DNA of 24,461 nt from a virus. Under the pieces are notes generated by a model, which was given only the letters and a program-made list of their open reading frames with translations, made no database searches and was not told the origin of the DNA. The position numbers were made by a program, and so were the translations under genes. This document shows positions 14,033-20,841 of the stretch, piece by piece; the stretch's first letter is position 1; the number at the start of each line of letters is the position of its first letter. The stretch lies in IMG/VR virus record IMGVR_UViG_3300045739_000013, positions 1 to 24,461 of that record. One strand, written 5' to 3'.

Positions 14033-16504
14033 TTACGACTTGATGCTGTCCAGGCTACGAATGGCAGCGTTGGAAAGTCCACCAGAGCCGAGCGTAACGT
14101 CGGCTGTATAGGGGATCATGGGAATGGTCGCTGACGTTGACCCGGTGGAAGCGTTGCGTACAACAATCCGGGTGTCAATGTCGGTGCTGTTGTACGTGAG
14201 GACCGCTGACTCCGAACCGGGTGTCCCGTCTGTTCCCGTTGCCTCATACCGGTACAGGAGCGGCACGTACACGTTGTCGGTGGACACGGCTGCCACGGGG
14301 AGAGCGTTGATGGTGTAATCGTTACCCGCCGACTGGGCGGACACGAACGGGAAGATCGTGGCCTTGCTGCTGGACGGGATACTCACAATGTAGCTGTACT
14401 CGCCCTGAGTGGAGAAGTACACGATGTCACCGACCTTGGCGACGGTTTGGAGGTTCAGGCCCGCCGTGGACCCGAGCGCACTTGACGACGCTGAAGCGGT
14501 CAGGTTCCCCGTGGACGAGGCCAGTGTGAACGTGGCCGCAGTCCACGACGAGTAGCGCATGATGTACTCAGCGTCAGCGGAGTTGTCCACGACGACGACA
14601 GTGCCGCCCGTGGACTTGCCGGGCGTGTCCACTCGGATAGCGGATGATGCCACGATGCTGGTAGCCCCCGACGACATCGCCGTCCCCGAGTATTCGGTTT
14701 TTTCGATGGTGCCACTGGCGAGGCGGTACACGGCAACCCGGTCGGTGGACCGGAGGTTGGTAACGGCCAGGGTGACCTTGTTCGGCGGGTTGACGACAGT
14801 GGGGGCACCACCGTCAGTGCCGTCGTTGACGAGCTGAAAGTTGGTGGCGTCAGCGGCGGGGACGTTCGTGAGGACCACACCAGGGGCGCAGAAGAACACG
14901 CCACCGAGGAACGTTCCGAACGGGGCCGAAGCGATGGGGGTGATGGCTGTGGCCGTCCCCGTAGTCATCGTCACATAGTTGGAGCCATCGACTTCCACGT
15001 TGTTGGTGGTGTCGAACGTGCCCCGGCTGTTACGGAGGATGATGATGTCGTCGGTGAGGTTGTGGCTGACGACAGTGCCGGTCGCCCCCGACGTGAGCTG
15101 AGTGACCACAGCCCCCTCAGCGATAGAGCCGGTGAGGGCGTTGTAGTTGAGGCGGTAGTCAGAGCCACGGTAGAAGTGCCCGGCCAGGCCGTCAGTTTCC
15201 GTAGTGTCCGTCTCACCCCGCTGGGTGACGAACTGGGCGTACTGGTACACCTGACTGAGGGGCCGGGAGTTACAGTCGATGACGATGCTGTAATTCTCGG
15301 TGGTGTCGTCCTCGTCAATGTCGAAGGTTTCGTTGGAACCGTGAGTGATGTTGATGTCCGTGTACGTGGCAGCGTTCACGTCGGAAGGGGCAACGGCTGT
15401 GGCCGTGGTCGTGGAGTCCGCTCCCGTGAACCCACCCGTACCAGCCCCGAAGTCGGTGAGTGGATCACCGATCAGGTAATACTGGAGAGTGATGTCCGGG
15501 GCAGTACCAGAGTTGGATGTGACGATGCCCTGAATGGTGGGATCAGAGTCGTCCTCGATGACCTCACCAACAGTGAAATCACCTGACGCCGTTGTGAGGA
15601 TCATCTGGCGGGTACCGGGCGTGTTTGACAGGTCGTCACCGGTTTGGAGAGGGATAGGGTTACGACCACCAGAGGACAGGTCAGTCTCGAAGTACGAGTA
15701 CGACTTGGTCGCCTGACGGGCAAACACGACGATGACACCTTCGTCAATTTCAGTGTCCTCGGATTTGACTTTGACAGTGATGTCAATGTGCCCGTCACTC
15801 CACCAGTCGGAGGCTCCGGCAGTGAGCCGATCATCGGACTCGATGAGGAGGCTGCCGTTCTGTTCGATGTAAAGGTGAGTGTTGTCTTCGATGGTGCCGA
15901 GGGAGAACACGTTGGCCCAGAGAGCCTCACCTGTGGTTGAGGCAGCGTCCATGGTGAGGCCGGTGCCGGTTCCGCCACCCGTGGTCATCTCAAAAGTGGG
16001 GGTGCCGTCCCAGTCGTGAGTGGCAGTGTTGTTGGTGGGGCGCACCCAGGCGGTGCCGTTGGAGCCATCCGACGTGAACCAGAGGAGAGTGCCCGTGTCA
16101 CCGTTCGATGAGGTGGCGGTGAGGCCAACGTCCCCGTTGACGAGGTCGGTGCCACCACCAACGGTGTAGTCGAAGCGGACGATGCCCGTGTTCGAGGACG
16201 TGGTTCGTTTCCACAGGGACGTTTGGATAGCGCCACCAGTGAGGAACTCGACGCTGTGGTCGTCAATGAACCAGGGGTCCCTGTCACCAGTGTCGATGAT
16301 TCCGATGGTGTACTCAGTGGGGGTTTGGGCACTCATCGGGGTGCCGTCATCGAGCTGAGTTAGCTCGTCGAAGAGGTCCTGAAGAGCCGAGTACAGCTCA
16401 TTGACCGTGTACGTGTTGCCGGAACCGGAGTAAACGATGCGCTTCTGTCGGTTTTCGCTGCCGTAGTAAACGGTGAAGTCACCGCTGAGGACCGTGCTTG
16501 ACAT
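14033..16504 (-). CDS. Large repetitive beta-rich virion protein, probable appendage
   Basis: This 823-residue protein is rich in Thr, Ser, Asp and Gly and almost free of Cys. It opens with SGDFTVYYGSENRQKRIVYS and NELYSALQDLFDELTQLDDG, then FIDDHSVEFLTGGAIQTS. Three loosely repeated beta modules occur near residues 118-172, 307-370 and 457-521, each with a 'G-x-V ... sG-x-tG-x-[VIL]' core followed by strands and a TATA-like end. The C-terminal third is more beta structure (TDRVAVYRLASGTIEKTEYS). No enzyme motif is visible. It lies between head and neck genes and has its own leader (70 nt) with a recurrent element copy and a GGGAG site. A head fibre, collar or whisker protein is the likely role. 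Confidence 0.75.
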   Translation of the reverse strand: MSSTVLSGDFTVYYGSENRQKRIVYSGSGNTYTVNELYSALQDLFDELTQLDDGTPMSAQTPTEYTIGIIDTGDRDPWFIDDHSVEFLTGGAIQTSLWKRTTSSNTGIVRFDYTVGGGTDLVNGDVGLTATSSNGDTGTLLWFTSDGSNGTAWVRPTNNTATHDWDGTPTFEMTTGGGTGTGLTMDAASTTGEALWANVFSLGTIEDNTHLYIEQNGSLLIESDDRLTAGASDWWSDGHIDITVKVKSEDTEIDEGVIVVFARQATKSYSYFETDLSSGGRNPIPLQTGDDLSNTPGTRQMILTTASGDFTVGEVIEDDSDPTIQGIVTSNSGTAPDITLQYYLIGDPLTDFGAGTGGFTGADSTTTATAVAPSDVNAATYTDINITHGSNETFDIDEDDTTENYSIVIDCNSRPLSQVYQYAQFVTQRGETDTTETDGLAGHFYRGSDYRLNYNALTGSIAEGAVVTQLTSGATGTVVSHNLTDDIIILRNSRGTFDTTNNVEVDGSNYVTMTTGTATAITPIASAPFGTFLGGVFFCAPGVVLTNVPAADATNFQLVNDGTDGGAPTVVNPPNKVTLAVTNLRSTDRVAVYRLASGTIEKTEYSGTAMSSGATSIVASSAIRVDTPGKSTGGTVVVVDNSADAEYIMRYSSWTAATFTLASSTGNLTASASSSALGSTAGLNLQTVAKVGDIVYFSTQGEYSYIVSIPSSSKATIFPFVSAQSAGNDYTINALPVAAVSTDNVYVPLLYRYEATGTDGTPGSESAVLTYNSTDIDTRIVVRNASTGSTSATIPMIPYTADVTLGSGGLSNAAIRSLDSIKS

Positions 16505-16511
16505 ACCAACT

Positions 16512-16524
16512 CCCTATATCAGGG
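16512..16524 (-). promoter_or_regulatory. Small hairpin touching the ribosome binding site of the 823-residue gene
   Basis: Transcript sense CCCT-GATAT-AGGG forms a 4-bp stem whose 3' arm is the start of the AGGGAG ribosome binding site. It lies between the recurrent leader element and the ATG. Short, so weak evidence on its own. Confidence 0.3.
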
Positions 16525-16535
16525 GACAAACTATG

Positions 16536-16552
16536 GACACTCCGCGGCGTTC
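16536..16552 (-). promoter_or_regulatory. Recurrent leader element, copy upstream of the 823-residue gene
   Basis: Transcript sense GAACGCC-GCG-GAGTGTC, ending 31 nt before the ATG. The outer pair of the 4-bp stem is A-U here, where three other copies have G-C. A -10-like TATAGT lies 8 nt upstream, with no clear -35. Confidence 0.58.
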
Positions 16553-16574
16553 TGAGTCTGACTATACCACGGGG

Positions 16575-18335
16575 CTATCCGGCTATTGAGTCCTCGATGA
16601 GGATGATGTTCTGGGTCATCCCGACGCTGGTGATCTGGTTGGTGGCGACAGTTTGCAAGTACCGGGGATCATCAGCGGATGATGACTTGCGGACAATGAT
16701 GCGAACGTCAGTGTCAGAGGTGTAATTGTACGAGTCGGTGTAAACGCCGGATGCGTTGGTGGAACCGTTACTGATGAGGGTGCCGTCGAGTTCTTCGATG
16801 CGGACCCTGGCAAGGTTGATGGGGTTACTGGACTCGTCGTCCACGTTGACGGTGAGCGTGACGGACTGTTGGATGACGACGGTGGCCCCATCAGTGCGGT
16901 AGGTGAGGTTCCCGGGGGCGGTGCCGTTCCCGGCGATGTTGATGGTGACAGTGCTTGTGGTGCGCTTGATGTGGAACGTGGAGTCGTTGGCGTTGTCGGT
17001 GGTGGTGTTGAACCCCGTGAACGTGCAGTCACGGAGGGTCATGGTGAGGGGACTGGAGGTGCCGAACTCAATGGCGTGAGTAAGAGCGGTACCCATGGTG
17101 ACGTTGAGTTCGTCCAATTCCCCATCGGGGTCGGTGGCTTCGTTGAACAGAATGGCGGATGTGTTGGCGGTACCCTCATAGCCAGAGAGGGTCATGCCCG
17201 TGTAGTCCCCGGCCCCACAGATGAAGGCCCGTGACGTGTTGGCCGGGTTCTGGATCGTCATGCGGAGCATGTCATGGTCGCCACCCGTGATGGTGCCGCA
17301 GTTATCGAAGATGTGATCGTTGACGTGGTGGCCGGTGGCGTCGGCCTGAGAGGAGAAGACGATGGCCCGGTCGCCCCAGTCACGGAACGTACAGCCGTCC
17401 ATTTCCATGAGGTTGACGTTGCCGCCGTTGCTGTCCCAGGAGACGTGCGGGCCAGCGGACGTGATGGTGCAGCCGGTGAGCTTGAAATGGTTGGTACCGG
17501 TCGAGTTCCCGATGATGTTGATGTAATACTTGTCGTTGCCGATGTTGCGATCCTCGAAGATGACCACGGCGTTGGAGTCCTCGAAATACGTGGTGGTAGT
17601 GCCGTCGTTGTCACCGAAACTCATCGGTCCCTGACACCCGAAGGCGGTGGGTGGTGAGTAGGCGCGGAAGATGCCGTGGGCTGCGTCGGCGCTTCGTGAC
17701 CGATCAGCGGTGGCGAGTTCGGTGAACGTTCCCCGTGCCCCAGTGGTGCCGCCCTGCACGTCGATCCCGTCGTTGCCGAACCTGATGATGTCCACGGCGA
17801 CGTTGTAACCACCACCGAGAGCTTTGGAGTTGGTGTCGAAGCTGGCCCCGAACTGGGTGATGGCAGCGAAGTTGAGTGCAGCGTAGCTTCCAGCCACAAC
17901 GTAGGTGTTCCCCGCCGAGTTCATGGTGCCCGCCTGGCCGGTGTCGAGGACAAGGCATTGCCATGAGTTGACGTCCAGGCCGCTGGGTCCCTCCAGGTGG
18001 TTGAATACTCGCCGGTCAGCACCGGCCATGTCGAAGCCGATGCGGTCGGTGCCGTCACCCAGCAGGAGAGCGTTGGGTGGTGGGCTGGCATCCCAGGCGT
18101 CTTGCAAAGCGTTGTTGAACGTCCAGATGTAAACGAGGGTGCCGGGGGAGGTGCCGAGGTTCCGTGACGTAGCGTCGGTGTAGTAGATCTGGCCCGAGGT
18201 GGTGGCAAGCGACTCGGCAACCGCCAGGGTGTCCTCAGCCGACACTGTGGTCGTACCGTACCCCGCCCCGGTCCAGTTGGTGGTGGCCTGGGCATCGTTG
18301 ATCGTCGTCCGATTGTCCTTAATGCTTACTGCCAC
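16575..18335 (-). CDS. Beta-helix protein with C-terminal Ig-like domain, probable appendage
   Basis: The protein has 586 residues and a GTG start that overlaps the SPOUT-like gene by 10 nt. Residues 1-165 form a beta-rich head (TLVYIWTFNNALQDAWDASP, SWQCLVLDTG). From about 170 to 470, irregular short turns with Gly/Asn/Asp (FEDRNIGNDKYYINIIGN, FKLTGCTITSAG, LMEMDGCTFRDWG, LTMTLRDCTFTGF) look like a right-handed parallel beta helix. The last 100 residues resemble an Ig or carboxypeptidase-regulatory-like fold (TVNVDDESSNPINLARVRIE, GSTNASGVYTDSY). These are features of fibre or spike proteins. No depolymerase catalytic residues could be assigned. The position before the 823-residue protein suggests a joint appendage. 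Confidence 0.75.
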   Translation of the reverse strand: MAVSIKDNRTTINDAQATTNWTGAGYGTTTVSAEDTLAVAESLATTSGQIYYTDATSRNLGTSPGTLVYIWTFNNALQDAWDASPPPNALLLGDGTDRIGFDMAGADRRVFNHLEGPSGLDVNSWQCLVLDTGQAGTMNSAGNTYVVAGSYAALNFAAITQFGASFDTNSKALGGGYNVAVDIIRFGNDGIDVQGGTTGARGTFTELATADRSRSADAAHGIFRAYSPPTAFGCQGPMSFGDNDGTTTTYFEDSNAVVIFEDRNIGNDKYYINIIGNSTGTNHFKLTGCTITSAGPHVSWDSNGGNVNLMEMDGCTFRDWGDRAIVFSSQADATGHHVNDHIFDNCGTITGGDHDMLRMTIQNPANTSRAFICGAGDYTGMTLSGYEGTANTSAILFNEATDPDGELDELNVTMGTALTHAIEFGTSSPLTMTLRDCTFTGFNTTTDNANDSTFHIKRTTSTVTINIAGNGTAPGNLTYRTDGATVVIQQSVTLTVNVDDESSNPINLARVRIEELDGTLISNGSTNASGVYTDSYNYTSDTDVRIIVRKSSSADDPRYLQTVATNQITSVGMTQNIILIEDSIAG

Positions 18336-18787
18336 GACTTCACCAACCGATCATACGAGACGGTAACGAAGCATTGGTGAGGCCACAGCACGCCGTCATT
18401 CCTAACAGTCGGTATCGTGACGGCCAAGTCACCTGGCCTCAGGTTAGAGATCGTCGGGTTGAAGTGATTTGACCCGAAAATGTAGATCACATCCTCGGGG
18501 TGGTCAAAGGTGTGGAGGTCTTCACTGTCCAGCGGGAACGTAGGATTACGTGGCTCAAGAAATACTCTGGTGGCGTCTGGCCTCACCTGATCTAGCTCAT
18601 CCATGATGGCAGTAAACGATTCCCGTTCATGGAGATTGACTCGATGCTCGCTATGGCGGATACCGGACACGGGCCACATCCACCAGTCGGCCACACCAAA
18701 CTCACGGAGCGCCATGTTCCATAGCTCCGCTTCCTTGATGGGAGAGTTCCAACTCAGCTCCCAATGCCCGATAACGGTGGCGGCCAT
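18326..18787 (-). CDS. SPOUT methyltransferase-like protein, possibly inactive
   Basis: This 153-residue protein has the motif order of the SpoU/TrmH group of SPOUT RNA methyltransferases: an N-terminal 'SP-x(n)-REFGV-DWWMWPVSG' stretch (about 15-41), RVFLEP near 74-79, then EDVIYIFGSN (97-106), RPGDLAVTIPT (116-126) and LWPHQCFVTVSYDRL (133-147). These would be the knot motifs GSE, IP and SLN followed by a helix. Several key residues differ: GSN for GSE, LWPH for SLNV, and no clear N-x-G-x-x-x-R. The role could be RNA or nucleotide binding without catalysis. The ATG immediately follows the TAA of an in-frame 18-codon ORF. The assignment rests on pattern only. Confidence 0.5.
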   Translation of the reverse strand: MAATVIGHWELSWNSPIKEAELWNMALREFGVADWWMWPVSGIRHSEHRVNLHERESFTAIMDELDQVRPDATRVFLEPRNPTFPLDSEDLHTFDHPEDVIYIFGSNHFNPTISNLRPGDLAVTIPTVRNDGVLWPHQCFVTVSYDRLVKSWQ

Positions 18788-18844
18788 TTAGAAGTCCCGG
18801 AGTGTGACTCTGGTGGGTGGGTAGTCTCGGACGCTAACGGTCAT
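18788..18844 (-). CDS. Possible 18-residue leader peptide
   Basis: The tiny ORF MTVSVRDYPPTRVTLRDF starts inside the end of the connector gene (overlap 11 nt) and stops with a TAA directly followed by the ATG of the SPOUT-like gene, in the same frame. It may couple translation of the two genes, since the SPOUT-like gene has no good ribosome binding site. It could also be chance; no strong site precedes its ATG. Confidence 0.3.
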   Translation of the reverse strand: MTVSVRDYPPTRVTLRDF

Positions 18845-19325
18845 AGTTGTTGTCCGCTGTGCTGCCCCACAGGACGGGGGGGTTATCGAATTGGCCGTTC
18901 CAGGTGATAGGTGGCGGATAGTCCGAGTCGGAGGAGCGTGCCTTCTTGTCGGTGGCTGATATACCACCAGCGTAGGCGAGGAGACTGGACAGGGTTGGAT
19001 GGCCGACCTGGCTGGTGGCCTGCTTGTCCAACGCTGCTGCCAGCTCCTTGAACTTGTCGGCCCGTTGGGAGTATTTGAGGCTCAGGTCCCCGACGGTTTT
19101 GTCAACCTGATCGGCGTAAGTGGCCCCAACGGCCCGGGCAGCAGCCGCTGCTGTGAGGAACACGTCGTCGTCGTTCTGTCCGAGCAGCCAGTCGAGTTCT
19201 TCGTCGTTGATGCGCTGATCGTCGGAGTCAGTGAGACCAGTGAGGAACCGGACGGCGTCACGGTCAGAGTCAGATGGGTCGCCGGAGTATGTCCAACTAA
19301 TTTTGACCACCCACCCCTCTTGCAT
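18834..19325 (-). CDS. Head-tail connector (adaptor) protein
   Basis: The product has up to 163 residues. SWTYSGDPSDSDRDAVRFLT then INDEELDWLLGQN, LTAAAAARAVGATYADQVDK and VGDLSLKYSQRADKFKELAA is the pattern of helical gp6-like connector proteins that sit under the portal. The C-terminal ~45 residues are extended and Pro/Asp-rich. The ATG at 19325 has no good ribosome binding site; a GTG five codons later (VKISWTYSG) has GAGGGG just upstream and may be the true start. It overlaps the 27-residue ORF before it. It is the last canonical head gene before the appendage block. Confidence 0.8.
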   Translation of the reverse strand: MQEGWVVKISWTYSGDPSDSDRDAVRFLTGLTDSDDQRINDEELDWLLGQNDDDVFLTAAAAARAVGATYADQVDKTVGDLSLKYSQRADKFKELAAALDKQATSQVGHPTLSSLLAYAGGISATDKKARSSDSDYPPPITWNGQFDNPPVLWGSTADNNYDR

Positions 19326-19380
19326 TCAGGCCGTCCACCAGCCCGGCTGCGTAACCCAGTTCGGCTTCAGTCCATGCCAT
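19297..19380 (-). CDS. Possible 27-residue small protein
   Basis: The ORF MAWTEAELGYAAGLVDGLNA plus seven residues starts with a near-perfect ribosome binding site (GAGGAGG, 7 nt spacer) and overlaps the TGA of the upstream gene (TGATG). Without it, 54 nt before the connector gene would be empty. The sequence is short and helix-like, and it overlaps the connector start by 29 nt. It may be a coupling peptide or a remnant gene. Confidence 0.45.
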   Translation of the reverse strand: MAWTEAELGYAAGLVDGLNARGVGGQN

Positions 19381-20117
19381 CAGGTTGCCTCCTCCTCTTC
19401 TACTGGGCTGTCCTGAGTCCAGGTTTGCAGGACGTAATTCATGTTCTCCTGCTGGCCGATGAGCTGATTGAGGACGCCTTGGCCTTGGTTGATCTGCTGT
19501 TCGACTTGGCGGCGTTGCTCTTGAACTTTCCTCATCCGGGCTTGAAGGCGCTTGATATGGCCCCGGGTGTCTTCGAGACCGTACAGGTGAGTGGTTTTGA
19601 GGAGGTCGCTGTCGTCGGGGATGTGGATGTTCAGCCCGGCACCCTTCGCCCACCCGAGGAAGAATTCACAGGAGGGGCGCTGCTCCCGGTATTCGGAGGA
19701 CTGCGCCATGTCCACGCCGTACACGCCGATGTCGGTGTAGTCCTGGTAGATGGCGAGGGCAATCATCCATGAGATCGAGTTCGTGAAGTAGTCGGTGTCG
19801 AAGTATTTGAGGATCTCGTCTTTGGGGTAGTCCACCACCATCGGGATCCGGCCCCGGTACTTCTCGGCGTGCTCCGGGAACATGTAGATGGGGATTTCCC
19901 GGGACGCTAACCAGCCGAGGTGTTCGTCGTCCTTACCGTGGTGGGTGTCAAGATCATGAAGCTGAAACCAGGCGTCCCAGGGTTTCTCCTGGGCGATCTT
20001 ATGAAGAGAGTTGAGACCCCAATGGTGAACATGGGGGTTATCCCAGGGTGTCCGAACCCATGAGTCGGCAAAGCCGACGATGGCAACTTCGCGCTTAGGG
20101 GTGTGCTGATCGTCCAT
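19380..20117 (-). CDS. Rossmann-like protein with coiled-coil C-terminus, possibly MptE/DUF115- or glycosyltransferase-like
   Basis: This 245-residue protein starts with a nucleotide-fold-like strand and turn (EVAIVGFADSWVRTPWDNPH), then WDAWFQLHDLDTHHG, IPIYMFPEHAEKYRG, YFTNSISWMIALAIYQDYTD, IGVYGVDMAQSSEYREQRPS, CEFFLGWAKGAGLNIHIPDD and SDLLKTTHLYG. The alternation of strands and helices with a central 'YGVDM' resembles DUF115/MptE-like or sialyltransferase-like Rossmann proteins found in many environmental phages. About residues 185-225 form a Gln/Arg-rich coiled coil, and the end is acidic. An enzyme for glycan or nucleotide chemistry is possible, but no catalytic set is proven. Its place inside the head operon is unusual. 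Confidence 0.65.
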   Translation of the reverse strand: MDDQHTPKREVAIVGFADSWVRTPWDNPHVHHWGLNSLHKIAQEKPWDAWFQLHDLDTHHGKDDEHLGWLASREIPIYMFPEHAEKYRGRIPMVVDYPKDEILKYFDTDYFTNSISWMIALAIYQDYTDIGVYGVDMAQSSEYREQRPSCEFFLGWAKGAGLNIHIPDDSDLLKTTHLYGLEDTRGHIKRLQARMRKVQEQRRQVEQQINQGQGVLNQLIGQQENMNYVLQTWTQDSPVEEEEAT

Positions 20118-20135
20118 CGACGTTCAGCATAGCCG

Positions 20136-20423
20136 CTACTCGGGGTGCGCTTTGGAAATGTGCTGAGCCAGACGCTTATAGGGACCCTTACCGCATTGTG
20201 GGCAAAGAGCGTCCTCGTCGCCTGACTCTGCTACGGGTGGTTCACCGAACGCAACCGCCGTTTCCGTCTCGGTCACAGCGGGCCGCATACGGAAATGGCC
20301 GACTCGTATCAGTGACGCCAACCTGCCGGGGTCGATGCTGGTGACGACCTCCTGGGGGATGAGTTCCCCCGGGGCGTATTCGACCCCAGACAGGTTCATG
20401 CGCCGACGTGCTTCATACTGCAT
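20136..20423 (-). CDS. Small protein with C2H2 zinc finger
   Basis: The 95-residue protein has an N-terminal domain (MNLSGVEYAPGELIPQEVV, then SLIRVGHFRM) of the kind seen in small head genes of many phages, an acidic linker, and a C-terminal C-x2-C-x10-H-x4-H finger (CPQCGKGPYKRLAQHISKAH). The finger should bind zinc and perhaps nucleic acid or a partner protein. It follows the small head protein after a compact hairpin and has no clear ribosome binding site. Role in the head is inferred from position. Confidence 0.7.
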   Translation of the reverse strand: MQYEARRRMNLSGVEYAPGELIPQEVVTSIDPGRLASLIRVGHFRMRPAVTETETAVAFGEPPVAESGDEDALCPQCGKGPYKRLAQHISKAHPE

Positions 20424-20428
20424 ATCGG

Positions 20429-20443
20429 AAGGCTACCAGCCTT
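20429..20443 (-). promoter_or_regulatory. Compact 6-bp hairpin between two head genes
   Basis: AAGGCT-GGT-AGCCTT is a perfect inverted repeat with a 3-nt loop. It touches the stop codon of the upstream gene and ends 5 nt before the zinc-finger gene. No U-run follows, so it is unlikely to be an intrinsic terminator. It could stabilise the upstream mRNA or limit ribosome access to the next gene. Confidence 0.35.
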
Positions 20444-20831
20444 ACGGCGCAGTCAGTGTCAGTCCGTCAGTGGTTCCGGTCACCGTCACCGCCCACACCG
20501 TCGAGCTGATGCCGTAGAAGGTCGCAACCTCACCGGCAGCATCCAGAGATACCGCAGTGTTGGTGCTTCCCGCAAACGGAACAGCAGTCGAATTGGTGTA
20601 GACGAGAACAGCAGCGGTGGAAGCCGTGGCCCCACCAGCGGCGTACACGACCTCCTGCTTCATCCCGGCTTGGGGGGCTGGGAGAGTCAGGATCGTGCCC
20701 GTGCTGGTAGAGGTCACGACAGTCACACCGAACCCGGAGAGGGTGCTTGCCCCCGTGGAGGCGGTCGTAACCACCGCCAACGAGGGGGCACTCTCAGCGG
20801 TCTTCAGGCGTTGCTTCTGAATAGCTGCCAT
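20442..20831 (-). CDS. Small Ala/Ser/Thr-rich head protein
   Basis: The product has 129 residues from the ATG at 20831, preceded by TAGGAG with a 7-nt spacer; longer in-frame starts overlap the capsid gene and lack such a site. After a basic N-terminus (MAAIQKQRLKTAESAPSLAV) it is nearly all small and beta-forming residues (GTILTLPAPQAGMKQEVVYA, TVWAVTVTGTTDGLTL). Small beta proteins right after the capsid gene are often decoration or head-fibre subunits. No exact family recognised. Confidence 0.75.
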   Translation of the reverse strand: MAAIQKQRLKTAESAPSLAVVTTASTGASTLSGFGVTVVTSTSTGTILTLPAPQAGMKQEVVYAAGGATASTAAVLVYTNSTAVPFAGSTNTAVSLDAAGEVATFYGISSTVWAVTVTGTTDGLTLTAP

Positions 20832-20841
20832 TGGATGACTC

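Noticed and set aside
16553-16574. Strong sigma-70 type promoter before the 823-residue gene
   Set aside because: TATAGT is a fair -10, and similar boxes precede two other elements, but no -35 at 16-18 nt is convincing in any of them. The element copy inside the scaffold gene has none.
18999-19772. Plus-strand open frame of 257 codons
   Set aside because: It runs antisense across the connector and the Rossmann-like gene, both with credible protein sequence; it crosses gene boundaries with no spacing logic.
20429-20443. Intrinsic terminator
   Set aside because: The 6-bp hairpin is perfect but no U-run follows on the transcript strand, and the downstream genes belong to the same module.
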